From Thalassobaculum_A sp040219215 (GTDB taxonomy: Bacteria; Pseudomonadota; Alphaproteobacteria; Thalassobaculales; Thalassobaculaceae): DNA of 64,000 nucleotides. Where the stretch lies: assembly GCF_040219215.1 (NCBI RefSeq), contig NZ_JAVJSX010000007.1, forward strand, positions 1 to 64,000, written 5' to 3'. Below, one piece after another: positions 9,572 through 18,197 of this stretch. The first letter of the stretch is position 1; each line of letters begins with the position of its first letter. Both the position numbers and the translations under genes were made by a program. Below the pieces are notes generated by a model. The model did not search any database and was not told where the DNA came from. It saw only the letters and a list, made by a program, of their open reading frames with translations.

Positions 9572-10622
9572 AGGCGCCCGCCCGCACCCGGCCGCGCTCG
9601 ACCAACCCGGCCCGCCACTCACTGTCGGCCGACAACCGGTCGATCGCGACCGCCATGCCGGCGGTATCGTCGGGGTCGACCAGCACCGCGGCGTCGCCAC
9701 ACACCTCGGGAAGCGACGCCCGCGTGCTGGCAATGACCGGACAGCCCAGGGCCATGGCCTCCACCGCCGGCAGGCCGAAGCCCTCGTAATAGGACGGGAA
9801 CAACAAAGCCAGTGCGCCGGCGTAGAGCGCGGCCACCGCCGCGTCGTCAACCGACCCCAGGAACACCACCCGGTCGCCGCCGCTGCCGCTCCCGGTCCGA
9901 TCGGCGCCGAACACCCGCGGATCGGCGGCACCCACCACCGCCAGTCGCAGGGAGGGATCGGCGACCCGCTCGATCGCCGCCAGCGCGCCCGCCAGGTTCT
10001 TGTTCGGATGCAGGGAGCCGAGGAACAGCACGTACCGGCCGGCGGCGAGGCCGTGCCGGGCGAGGGCATCACGGTCCGGCTCGATCCGTGCGATGTGCTC
10101 CACGCCGTTGGGAATAACCGTGTAGCCGCCGGCGTTGGCGATCCCATGGTGGGACAGTTGCCCAGCCGAGAACGCCGAGACCGTGAACAGCGCCGCTGCC
10201 CGCCGGGCAAGCCGGGGCAGCATCAGCCGCATCGCCAGCCGGAACCGCCAGCTGTAGGCATCGGGCCGGTCGAACACCGACGCGTCGTGGATCAGGATGG
10301 CGTTGCGCGGATGACAGAGCGGCGCCACGTTGCCCAGGTTCAGCACCACCCGTCCGCGCGCGGCCCTGGGCAGGTCCCACTGCTCCCACAGATAGCCGAT
10401 GTGATGGCCGACCCGACGAATGGCGATCGCGCGGAGATTGAGGCGGTCGAGGTCGGCATCCGGGGGGGCCAGAATCGTGGCCGCAACCGCCCGACCGTCC
10501 GGCGCGCTCAGCAGATCGTCCAGCGCCCGGACCAGCTCCGCCGCCGCGCGTTGGACGCCGGTCTGACGCTGCGCCAGGAAACGGCCGTTGATGATGAGCG
10601 TCTCGGCTCGGTCTCCTGACAA
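9489..10622 (-). CDS. Family 4 (GT-B) glycosyltransferase
   Basis: The 377-residue protein has a GT-B layout. The N-terminal acceptor domain opens TLIINGRFLAQRQTGVQR, NGVEHIARI lies at the domain junction, and the C-terminal donor-site motif is YYEGFGLPAVEAMALG with the EX7E pair. This pattern is typical of retaining mannosyl- or glucosyl-transferases in exopolysaccharide assembly. The start codon is TTG, supported by a GGAGAA Shine-Dalgarno a few bases upstream and no better start nearby. It lies 36 bases downstream of the giant RTX gene on the same strand and overlaps the GT2 gene tail to tail. Confidence 0.85.
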   Translation of the reverse strand: MSGDRAETLIINGRFLAQRQTGVQRAAAELVRALDDLLSAPDGRAVAATILAPPDADLDRLNLRAIAIRRVGHHIGYLWEQWDLPRAARGRVVLNLGNVAPLCHPRNAILIHDASVFDRPDAYSWRFRLAMRLMLPRLARRAAALFTVSAFSAGQLSHHGIANAGGYTVIPNGVEHIARIEPDRDALARHGLAAGRYVLFLGSLHPNKNLAGALAAIERVADPSLRLAVVGAADPRVFGADRTGSGSGGDRVVFLGSVDDAAVAALYAGALALLFPSYYEGFGLPAVEAMALGCPVIASTRASLPEVCGDAAVLVDPDDTAGMAVAIDRLSADSEWRAGLVERGRVRAGAFSWRNSARRLLDALGHAGQRASRSSGC

Positions 10623-10658
10623 GCGCTTCTCCTGCGGGGCGGGAGCGAAGCGCGTAGC

Positions 10659-13600
10659 CTAGAGCAACTCCCAGTCGGTCGACAGCTGCCCGATCGGCGT
10701 GAATGTCGGAGCCTCGCCGTCGTTGAACATGAACACACCCAGATCCCCGGTCGGCGCACGGGCGAGGATTCCGGTGTCGCCGTCGGCCGACAGCTCGCGG
10801 ATCTCCAGGATCTCCAGATTTCCGTCGAAGCCGAAGTCGTAACGCTGCTCCGGCGAGTCGCCGTTCATCTCCCAGACCGACATGACGCCGGCCTGTTCGT
10901 TGCGCCACAGGATATCGGCGTTGCCGTCGCCGTCGAAATCGCCGCCCCCGGCGACCGACCAGTCGGACGAAACGCCGTAGGTGATGCCTCGGGTCGGCTC
11001 GCCGGTGCCGTCCATCTGCCAAACCGCGATCAGGCCCTCGCTCTCGTTGCGCAGCAGAAGATCGGCTTTGCCGTCGCCGCCGAAATCGTCGACGCCCGCG
11101 ATCGTCCAGTCGCTCGACAGCCCCAGCACGTCACCTCGACCGACTTCGCCTTCGCCCTCGGACGTCCAGACGGCCAGCGAACCGTCGTTCTGATTACGCA
11201 ACAACAAGTCATCGTCGCCGTCGCCGTCGAAATCAGCGGTCGTGTTCAGTTCCCAGTCGGTCGAGAGACCGTGAACGACGCCTCGGATCGGCTGCGACGT
11301 CCCATCCATCTCCCACACGGCAATCGCGCCGGTATCGGAGTTGCGCCACAGGATGTCCTGCCCCCCGGTTCCGAACTGGCCGACCGCCGCGATCGACCAT
11401 GTTTGATCGATGCCGAGCAGATCGCCCTTGGACAGGTCGTTGACGCCGTCGGTCGTCCACACGGCAACGTTCCCGGTCTCCTGATCGCGCCAGAGATAGT
11501 CGTCGGTGCCGTCGCCGTTGAAGTCCTGGAACGCCGCCAGGCTGTACTTCGACTCGATCGCCTGGACGTTGCCAAGTTCGATCGCGTTGGTTTCATCCGC
11601 CGACCAGACCGCAAACGCTCCAGTCTCCTGATTCCGCCAGAGATAATCGTCCTGGCCATCGCCGTTGACATCGCCCTTGCCGCCGAGTTGCCACTCGCTG
11701 CCCAACCCGGCCTGGGCGCCGAACTGCACGGCGGCACCGCCGTCGACCTGCATCGCGACTACCGGTCCGGCGCTGGATCGAAAAAGAAAGGTCGGGCCGT
11801 TGAGGTCGATCGGCGCCGTCAGGTCCTGGGTGTCCACAACGCTCCCGGACTCGTCCACGAACCACACGGTCTCGAAGCCGGTGTGGTCCAGCGAGTTCAG
11901 ATCCGTGCCTTGCGCCACCACCAGCACGTCGGTGCCATCGCCGCCATCGAGCGTGGCATCACCGAACGCGCCCCAGATCGTGTCGTCGCCGGCCCCACCC
12001 GACAATGTGTCGGCGCCGTTGCCGCCGTAGAGGATGTCCGCATCCGCACCACCGACCAGCACATCATTGCCGTCCCCGCCCGACAGCGTGTCGGCACCGG
12101 CACCGCCGGACAGCGTGTCGTCGCCAAGCCCACCGATCAGCAGATCGCTGCCGTCCTGGCCGAACAGACCGTCCTCGCCGACGCCCCCCGACAGCACGTC
12201 GGCACCGACGCCGCCGAACAGCACGTCATTGCCGACTCCGCCGGACAGAACATCGTTCCCGCTGCCGCCCGACAGGGTGTCGGCACCGGCCAGGCCGGAG
12301 ATCGTGTCATCGGCCGCGGTGCCGGTCAGGACATCGCCACCATCGGTCGCGCCCGCCACCGTGTCGTCACCGAACGGGTACTCCCAGCCCTGGCTGATCA
12401 GCCATTCGAGGTCGGCCGGATCCGGGTTCGCGGCCTTGGTCGTCACGGTCTCGACGCCGTCCAGGTCATACGTCATGACCAGCGTGCCCGACCCTTCTTC
12501 GATCCAGAAGAAACTGTCGCCCGGCGGCACGGTAACCGTGCCTTCCTGGGGGTCATCGGCCCCATACAGGTCAATGGTTGCCTGAAAGGACTCCGCGTTC
12601 GGATTGCGCAGGCGCCAGATCTGCTCTTCGTCACCGTCGCCGTCCAGATCGACGGTACCCATGGCGGTCAGCGTCAGCGGCGCGGCCGCAACCGTGTCAT
12701 CGCCATCACCGCCAGAGATCGTGTCGTCGCCGTCGCCACCGGACACCGTATCGTCGCCGTCACCACCGGACACCGTATCGTCGCCGTCACCGCCGGACAC
12801 CGTATCGTCGCCGTCACCGCCGGAGATCGTGTCGTCGCCATCGCCACCGGAGATCGTGTCGTCGCCGTCACCGCCGGAAACCGTGTCGACCGGATCTGTG
12901 TAGACAATGGTCTCGACATTGCGAACGTCGATACCGTCCAGGTCGGCCGCGGATCCGACGTAGAGCGTGTCGTTGCCGTCACCGCCGTCGATCACGCCGT
13001 CGCCGGCGTCGCCATACAGCGCATCATCGCCGGCGCCGCCGGAAAGAGTGTCGCGACCGGAACCGCCATACAGAACGTCCGACCCACCGGCGCCCGCCAG
13101 TCGGTCATCGCCGTCGCCGCCGGACAGCGTGTCGGCCGCCCAATCACCGGTCACCGAGTCGTTACCGGCCCCGCCCGCCAGAATGTCGGCCTCGCCGCCG
13201 CCAGTAATTGAGTCGTCGCCATCGCCGCCGACGATGGTGTCCCTGGCCCAACCGCCAACCAGCGTGTCGTCGCCGGCGCCGCCGTCGATGCTGTCGGTGC
13301 CGCCACCGCCGGACACCAGGTCGTTGCCGTCGCCGCCGGACAGCACGTCCGCGGCATAACCACCGGACAGGGTGTCGTTGCCGCCACCGCCGAGCAGCGT
13401 GTTGTTGCCGCCGCCGGCCTTGATCAGGTCCGCACCGTCACCCCCCGACAGGGTGTCGTCACGCCAATCGCCGACCAGGGTCTGGGCCTCGCCCGGCGCC
13501 GGCGCGTCGCCGTACACGATGGTTTCGACGTTGCGGACCGTCACTCCGTCGAGATCCGACCGGGACGCGACGTACAGCGTGTCGTCGCCGTCGCCGCCGT

Positions 13601-15422
13601 CGATCACCAGGTCACCGGCCCCACCGTACAGGACGTCGTCGCCTGCGCCGCCATCGATCGAGTCGTTGCCGGCGCCGCCCGACAGAACGTCGGCACCGTC
13701 ACCGCCCGACAGAACATCGTTGCCGGCGCCACCGACCAGCGTGTCGGAGCCTACACCGCCGTACAGGGAATCATGGCTCGCGCCACCGGACATTTCATCA
13801 TTGCCGGCACCGCCCGACAGCAGGTCATTGCCGTCGCCGCCGACCAGGGCGTCGTCGCCCAGCCCACCGAGCAGGCTGTCGTTGCTGCCGCCGCCGGAGA
13901 GGGTATCGGAACCGCCGCCGCCCGACAGCAGATCGTTTCCGCCACCGCCGGCCAGCGCGTCATCGCCTGCACCACCGCTCAGCGTGTCGTTGGCGTCACC
14001 GCCCCACAGAGCATCGGCTTCGCCGCCGCCAGCCAGGAGGTCGTTGCCGGCACCGCCCGAGAGCGCGTCGGCACCAGCACCGCCCGACAAGGTGTCGTCG
14101 CCCTCGCCGCCATACAGCGTGTCGGCGCCATCACCGCCGGCCAGCACGTCGGCGTCGCCCAACCCGAACAGCCGGTCGTCGCCGGTGCCACCGGACAGGG
14201 TGTCCTTGGCCCAGCCGCCGGACAGGGCATCGTTGCCGCCGCCACCGGACAGCAGATCGCGTTCACCCTTGCCCTGGATCAGGTCATCGCCGTCGCCGCC
14301 GCGGATCGTATCGCGCGACCAGCCACCGGAGATCGTGTCGTTGCCGCCTGCGCCATCCAGCACATTGGCGCCGCCGCCGCCCTGGATCAGGTCGTTGCCG
14401 GCGCCGCCGGACAAGGTCTCGTCCTGCCAGTCGCCGACCAGTGTCTGGTCGCCGCCCTGACGGTCGCCCCGGTCGTTCTCAATCTCGTCGGTATAGACGA
14501 TGGTCTCGACGTTGCTGACCTTGACGCCCTCAAGGTCGGCGCGGGACGCGACGTACAACGTGTCGTCACCCTTGCCGCCGTCGACCGACTTGTCGTCGGC
14601 GTCGGCGTACAGCACGTCGTTGCCGTCGCCCCCGACCAGCGTGTCTTCGCCCACGCCGCCTGACAGGACGTCATCGCCGTCGCCGCCGGACAACCGGTCG
14701 TCGCCGGCACCGCCGAACAAGCTGTCGTCGCCGTCGTCGCCCTTTTCGGTATCGTCACCCGCGCCGCCCGACAGCAGGTCGTTGCCGTCTCCGCCGTCCA
14801 ACCGGTCGTCGCCGTCATTACCGGTCAGCGCATCGTCGCCATCGCCGCCGGACAGCGTGTCCTTGTCGGAGCCGCCGATCAGCGTGTCGCTGCCGGCACC
14901 GCCCTCGAGTTTGCCTTCCGACTCGCCACCATCGATGCGGTCGTCCCCGTCGCCGCCTTCGATGGTGTCCTTGTCGGATCCACCGAACAGGCTGTCGGAG
15001 CCTTCCAGGCCATAGATCTTGTTGTCGCCGGCGCCGCCATGCACCACGTCGTCGCCCAGACCACCGGACAACGTGTCCTTGTCGGCGCCGCCAGAGAGGG
15101 TGTCGTTACCGGAACCGCCGTGCAGCAGGTTGTCACCAAGGCCGCCCAGCAGAACATCGCTGCCGTCGTCGCCGTAGAGCGTGTCCTTGTCGGCGCCACC
15201 CGAAAGGGTGTCGGCACCGTCACCGCCGTAGAGCAGATCGTCGTCGTCACCGCCCGAAAGAAGATCGTTGCCCGCGCCACCATAGATCCGGTCGTCGCTG
15301 TCGCGACCCGAGATGACGTCATCACCGGCCAGCCCCGACAGCGTGTCCTTGTCGGAGGTGCCTGCGATCAGATCGCCGCGTTCGGTGCCTATGATGTCGT
15401 CGTCCGTCTTCTTCTTCGCCAC
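10659..15422 (-). CDS. Giant RTX repeat protein with C-terminal seven-unit FG-GAP/VCBS propeller
   Basis: This 1,587-residue protein starts at GTG behind GAGGAG with MAKKKTDDDIIG and no Sec signal. RTX nonapeptides (GGxGxDxL) fill most of residues 10-1170. Three copies of a DTLYVxSxxDLxG module interrupt them, and a roughly 110-residue non-RTX beta domain follows a run of seven perfect nonapeptides. A hinge (VLVVAQGTDLN) leads to seven propeller units with FDGDGxxDILWRN-type Ca2+ loops and the C-terminus DWELL. Composition is strongly acidic (Asp/Gly). It is probably type I secreted, Ca2+-folded and matrix associated. The gene is read leftward from the AT-rich region at 15.6 kb. It is paralogous to the proteins at 2-4096 and 15749-17941. 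Confidence 0.9.
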   Translation of the reverse strand: MAKKKTDDDIIGTERGDLIAGTSDKDTLSGLAGDDVISGRDSDDRIYGGAGNDLLSGGDDDDLLYGGDGADTLSGGADKDTLYGDDGSDVLLGGLGDNLLHGGSGNDTLSGGADKDTLSGGLGDDVVHGGAGDNKIYGLEGSDSLFGGSDKDTIEGGDGDDRIDGGESEGKLEGGAGSDTLIGGSDKDTLSGGDGDDALTGNDGDDRLDGGDGNDLLSGGAGDDTEKGDDGDDSLFGGAGDDRLSGGDGDDVLSGGVGEDTLVGGDGNDVLYADADDKSVDGGKGDDTLYVASRADLEGVKVSNVETIVYTDEIENDRGDRQGGDQTLVGDWQDETLSGGAGNDLIQGGGGANVLDGAGGNDTISGGWSRDTIRGGDGDDLIQGKGERDLLSGGGGNDALSGGWAKDTLSGGTGDDRLFGLGDADVLAGGDGADTLYGGEGDDTLSGGAGADALSGGAGNDLLAGGGEADALWGGDANDTLSGGAGDDALAGGGGNDLLSGGGGSDTLSGGGSNDSLLGGLGDDALVGGDGNDLLSGGAGNDEMSGGASHDSLYGGVGSDTLVGGAGNDVLSGGDGADVLSGGAGNDSIDGGAGDDVLYGGAGDLVIDGGDGDDTLYVASRSDLDGVTVRNVETIVYGDAPAPGEAQTLVGDWRDDTLSGGDGADLIKAGGGNNTLLGGGGNDTLSGGYAADVLSGGDGNDLVSGGGGTDSIDGGAGDDTLVGGWARDTIVGGDGDDSITGGGEADILAGGAGNDSVTGDWAADTLSGGDGDDRLAGAGGSDVLYGGSGRDTLSGGAGDDALYGDAGDGVIDGGDGNDTLYVGSAADLDGIDVRNVETIVYTDPVDTVSGGDGDDTISGGDGDDTISGGDGDDTVSGGDGDDTVSGGDGDDTVSGGDGDDTISGGDGDDTVAAAPLTLTAMGTVDLDGDGDEEQIWRLRNPNAESFQATIDLYGADDPQEGTVTVPPGDSFFWIEEGSGTLVMTYDLDGVETVTTKAANPDPADLEWLISQGWEYPFGDDTVAGATDGGDVLTGTAADDTISGLAGADTLSGGSGNDVLSGGVGNDVLFGGVGADVLSGGVGEDGLFGQDGSDLLIGGLGDDTLSGGAGADTLSGGDGNDVLVGGADADILYGGNGADTLSGGAGDDTIWGAFGDATLDGGDGTDVLVVAQGTDLNSLDHTGFETVWFVDESGSVVDTQDLTAPIDLNGPTFLFRSSAGPVVAMQVDGGAAVQFGAQAGLGSEWQLGGKGDVNGDGQDDYLWRNQETGAFAVWSADETNAIELGNVQAIESKYSLAAFQDFNGDGTDDYLWRDQETGNVAVWTTDGVNDLSKGDLLGIDQTWSIAAVGQFGTGGQDILWRNSDTGAIAVWEMDGTSQPIRGVVHGLSTDWELNTTADFDGDGDDDLLLRNQNDGSLAVWTSEGEGEVGRGDVLGLSSDWTIAGVDDFGGDGKADLLLRNESEGLIAVWQMDGTGEPTRGITYGVSSDWSVAGGGDFDGDGNADILWRNEQAGVMSVWEMNGDSPEQRYDFGFDGNLEILEIRELSADGDTGILARAPTGDLGVFMFNDGEAPTFTPIGQLSTDWELL
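12690..12878 (-). repeat. Seven tandem 27-base repeats encoding SGGDGDDT[IV]
   Basis: Seven consecutive 27-base units encode near-identical nonapeptides SGGDGDDTI or SGGDGDDTV inside the giant RTX gene. Elsewhere in the gene the repeats are diverged, so this block is a recent local expansion. It is a likely site of copy-number change by slippage or recombination, and each unit adds one nonapeptide in frame. Confidence 0.9.
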
Positions 15423-15748
15423 GGTGGCTCCTCATTTCGACCGCTGACCGGTTCCATCAGCACCTGCCACGTCCGATCCCGTGAAGGACGCGGCAGTAGT
15501 CGTTACGTTTCGGAGGGGAGAACGGATGACACGAACGCGACCGCTATCAAGCACCCCACCCCTGCAGGATAAGCGGACAGTGTCAAATTACGGCTATCAG
15601 GCGCAAATTTCAATAAAATTTTAGGTAGTTTGAATGGAATATCCCGCCCCAGGCCTGAGACCGGCAGCCTAAGCACGACCCCGCGCGCCCGCAGACGCCC
15701 GGAACAGGCGTCCAGGGACGTCACGGGAAATACGGTGGGTGGGCGCTG
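15423..15748. promoter_or_regulatory. AT-rich leader between two RTX genes
   Basis: This 326-base gap separates two leftward RTX genes. It contains an AT-rich patch (about 15580-15640) in otherwise GC-rich DNA, the likely promoter of the 1,587-residue RTX gene. Small open frames on either strand (for example 15503-15724, minus) lack a ribosome site and recognisable similarity. No clear terminator hairpin with a T-run was seen behind the upstream gene. Confidence 0.4.
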
Positions 15749-17941
15749 CTAGAGCAGGTCCCAATCGGTTGACAGTTGTCCGACGTGGGTGACGGTCGGC
15801 GCGGCGCCGTCGTTGAACATGTACACGCCGATATCACCGCCCGCGCTCTGGGCCAGGATGCCCTTGTCGCCGTTGGCCGCCAGATCGCGGATCGCCAGGA
15901 TCGTCAGATCACCGTCGAAGCCGAAGTCATAGCGCTGCGCGGACGCGTCGCCATCCATCTCCCAGACCGACACCACGCCGGCCTGCTCGTTGCGCCAGAC
16001 GATGTCCGCCTTGCCGTCGCCGTCGAGGTCGTCCACCGCGGCGATCTTCCATTCCGCCGGCACCGAGAATACCGCGCCACGGAGAGGCTCGCCGGTACCG
16101 TCCATCTGCCAGACCGCCACCGATCCGGTGGCCTCGTTGCGCAGCAGCAGGTCGGCCTTGCCGTCACCGCCGAAATCGGCCGCACCCGCAACCTGCCAGT
16201 CGCTGGACAGGCCCAGCACGTTGCCCCGGCTGACCTCGCCGCCGCCGTCGGACGCCCAGATGGCCAACGAGCCGTCGTTCTGGTTGCGCAGCAGCAGGTC
16301 GCTGTCGCCATCGCCGTCGAAGTCGGCGGTCGTGGCGATCTGCCAGTCGGTCGACAGACCATGGACCGCGCCGCGTGTCGGCTCCGCAGTGCCGTTCATC
16401 TCCCAGATCGCGATGTCACCGGTGGTGTCGTTCCGCCAGAGTATGTCGTGCCCGCCGGTACCGAACTGGTCGACCGCGGCAACGCTCCAGGAGTTGTCGA
16501 TGCCGATCAGGTCGCCCTTGGCGACGCTGTCGAGCCCGTTGGACGTCCAGACGGCGATGTCGCCGGTGTTCTGGTCGCGCCAGAGGTAATCGTCGCTGCC
16601 GTCACCGTTGAAGTCCGCAAGTGCGGCGAGCGTGTAGTTCGGTTCGATTCCATGAACGGTGCCGAACTCGATCGGGCGGGTTTCATCCAGCGACCAGACG
16701 GCGAACGATCCGTCGTTCTGATTGCGCCAGACGTAGTCGTCCTGCCCGTCGCCGTTGATGTCACCCTTGCCGGCCAGCTGCCACTCCGTGCCGAGCCCGG
16801 TCACATCGCCGAACTGAACCATCTCGGCGCCGTCGACCTGGACGGCCTGCACCAGCCCTTCGGAACGGAACAGGAAGGTCGGCCCGTTGAGGTCGACCGG
16901 GGCGTCCGTCAGGTCCTGGGTTTCGACCACCGCGCCACTCTCGTCGACGAACCAGGCGGTCTCGAACCCGGCGTGCACGAGCGTGTTCAGGTCGGTGCCC
17001 TGGGCAACCACCAGCACGTCGTTGCCATCTCCACCTTCGAGGGTGCTGTCGCCGACGGCCGCCCAGACGGTGTCGTCACCGGCTCCACCGGACAAAGCAT
17101 CGCTGCCGTCGCCACCGTACAGCAGGTCGCCGCCCTCGCCGCCCAGCAGCAGGTCGTCACCGTTTTCGCCGTACAAGACGTCGTTGCCGCCGCCGCCCGA
17201 CAGGGTGTCGTTGCCGGTCCCCCCGTACAGGGTATCGTCGGCCACCGTGCCCAGCAGCAGGTCGTCACCCGCATTGCCCGGCACGGTCTCGGGATTCAGG
17301 TAGACGATGTGCTCTATGTTGCGAAGCTCGATGCCCGCAAGATCGGCTTCCGAGCCGATATAGAGGGTGTCCTCGCCGGCGCCGCCGTCGATCACGCCAT
17401 CCCCGGCCCCGCCATACAGAACGTCGCGCCCGGCTCCGCCGAACAGGTCGTCGCTGCCGTCACCACCGTACAGAACATCGGCGCCGTCTCCACCGCGCAG
17501 GGTGTCGTTGCCGGATCCGCCGTAGAGCGTATCGCGCCCTGCCCCGCCGAACAGTTCGTCATCGCCCACGCCGCCGGACAGCACGTCCCTGCCCTTGCCG
17601 CCGCGCAGAACGTCGTCGCCCGAACCGCCTTCCAGCGTGTCGGCACCCCTGCGGCCAAACAGGAGATCGTCGCCGTCGCCCCCGGACAGCTCGTCGGCGC
17701 CACGGCCGCCGCCCAACCGGTCGTCGCCGGCACCGCCCGACAGCGTGTCCTTGCCCTTCGAGCCGTGCAGCGAATCGTTGCCGTCGCCGCCGGACAACAG
17801 GACGCGTCCGACGCCACCCGGGAGGAGGTCGTCGCCGTCCAGCCCGGACAGGGTATCGCCGCCGGCACCGCCGCGCAGCGTGTCGGCATCCGCCGTTCCG
17901 GTGATCCGGTCGCTGCCGCTGTTCACTTTGTTCTTAGCCAC
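15749..17941 (-). CDS. RTX repeat protein with C-terminal seven-unit FG-GAP/VCBS propeller
   Basis: The 730-residue protein is the smallest of three paralogues. I place the start at GTG 17941 (VAKNKVNSGSDRITG) because GGAG lies six bases upstream and the product then aligns with the MAKKK start of its larger neighbour; a TTG four codons further upstream is less likely. RTX nonapeptides fill residues 10-310, including one DTLYIGSEADLAG module. The VLVVAQGTDLN hinge follows, then seven propeller units with NGDGxDDYVWRN-type loops, ending DWDLL. No signal peptide is present, as usual for type I secretion. It is likely extracellular and calcium dependent. The divergent neighbour is a glycosyltransferase. 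Confidence 0.9.
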   Translation of the reverse strand: MAKNKVNSGSDRITGTADADTLRGGAGGDTLSGLDGDDLLPGGVGRVLLSGGDGNDSLHGSKGKDTLSGGAGDDRLGGGRGADELSGGDGDDLLFGRRGADTLEGGSGDDVLRGGKGRDVLSGGVGDDELFGGAGRDTLYGGSGNDTLRGGDGADVLYGGDGSDDLFGGAGRDVLYGGAGDGVIDGGAGEDTLYIGSEADLAGIELRNIEHIVYLNPETVPGNAGDDLLLGTVADDTLYGGTGNDTLSGGGGNDVLYGENGDDLLLGGEGGDLLYGGDGSDALSGGAGDDTVWAAVGDSTLEGGDGNDVLVVAQGTDLNTLVHAGFETAWFVDESGAVVETQDLTDAPVDLNGPTFLFRSEGLVQAVQVDGAEMVQFGDVTGLGTEWQLAGKGDINGDGQDDYVWRNQNDGSFAVWSLDETRPIEFGTVHGIEPNYTLAALADFNGDGSDDYLWRDQNTGDIAVWTSNGLDSVAKGDLIGIDNSWSVAAVDQFGTGGHDILWRNDTTGDIAIWEMNGTAEPTRGAVHGLSTDWQIATTADFDGDGDSDLLLRNQNDGSLAIWASDGGGEVSRGNVLGLSSDWQVAGAADFGGDGKADLLLRNEATGSVAVWQMDGTGEPLRGAVFSVPAEWKIAAVDDLDGDGKADIVWRNEQAGVVSVWEMDGDASAQRYDFGFDGDLTILAIRDLAANGDKGILAQSAGGDIGVYMFNDGAAPTVTHVGQLSTDWDLL

Positions 17942-18197
17942 GGGCGTCTCCAAACATGCTGATACCTAGTCAACCGGCGTCGTTTGCGGCGCACGAACGT
18001 CGCAGGCGTGCCAATCGTTGGCGGAAGCGGTGCGCGTGCCCCACACACGAACAGACAACAATTTAGTTTGTATTATATTAACATTATTACGGTTTCCATG
18101 CAATTCGATGCGATTCCAGCGTACTCAGGGACTCGACCGCAATGGCATGGGCAGACCCGCCGGTGTTAGGGTTGTTGGATTGAAACGGGGGGGCGGC
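17942..18197. promoter_or_regulatory. Divergent AT-rich intergenic region
   Basis: This 256-base region lies between the leftward RTX gene and the rightward glycosyltransferase. It contains an AT-rich core (about 18055-18110, including TTGTATTATATTAAC) that probably holds promoters for one or both genes. In-frame ATGs upstream of the chosen glycosyltransferase start lie within it but precede sequence unlike that family. Confidence 0.4.

Noticed and set aside
12690..12878. Short regularly spaced repeats resembling a CRISPR array
   Set aside because: The units are contiguous 27-mers without unique spacers and translate as in-frame RTX nonapeptides.
11271..13211. 646-codon open frame on the plus strand inside the giant RTX gene
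   Set aside because: The minus-strand RTX frame has clear nonapeptides and propeller motifs. The plus frame is a mirror of the GC-rich repeats with no family motif or ribosome site. The same applies to the plus frames at 13773-14663 and 15776-17962.
15503..15724. 73-codon minus-strand frame in the gap between RTX genes
   Set aside because: No Shine-Dalgarno, no similarity recognised, and it spans the AT-rich promoter-like patch. Treated as non-coding.
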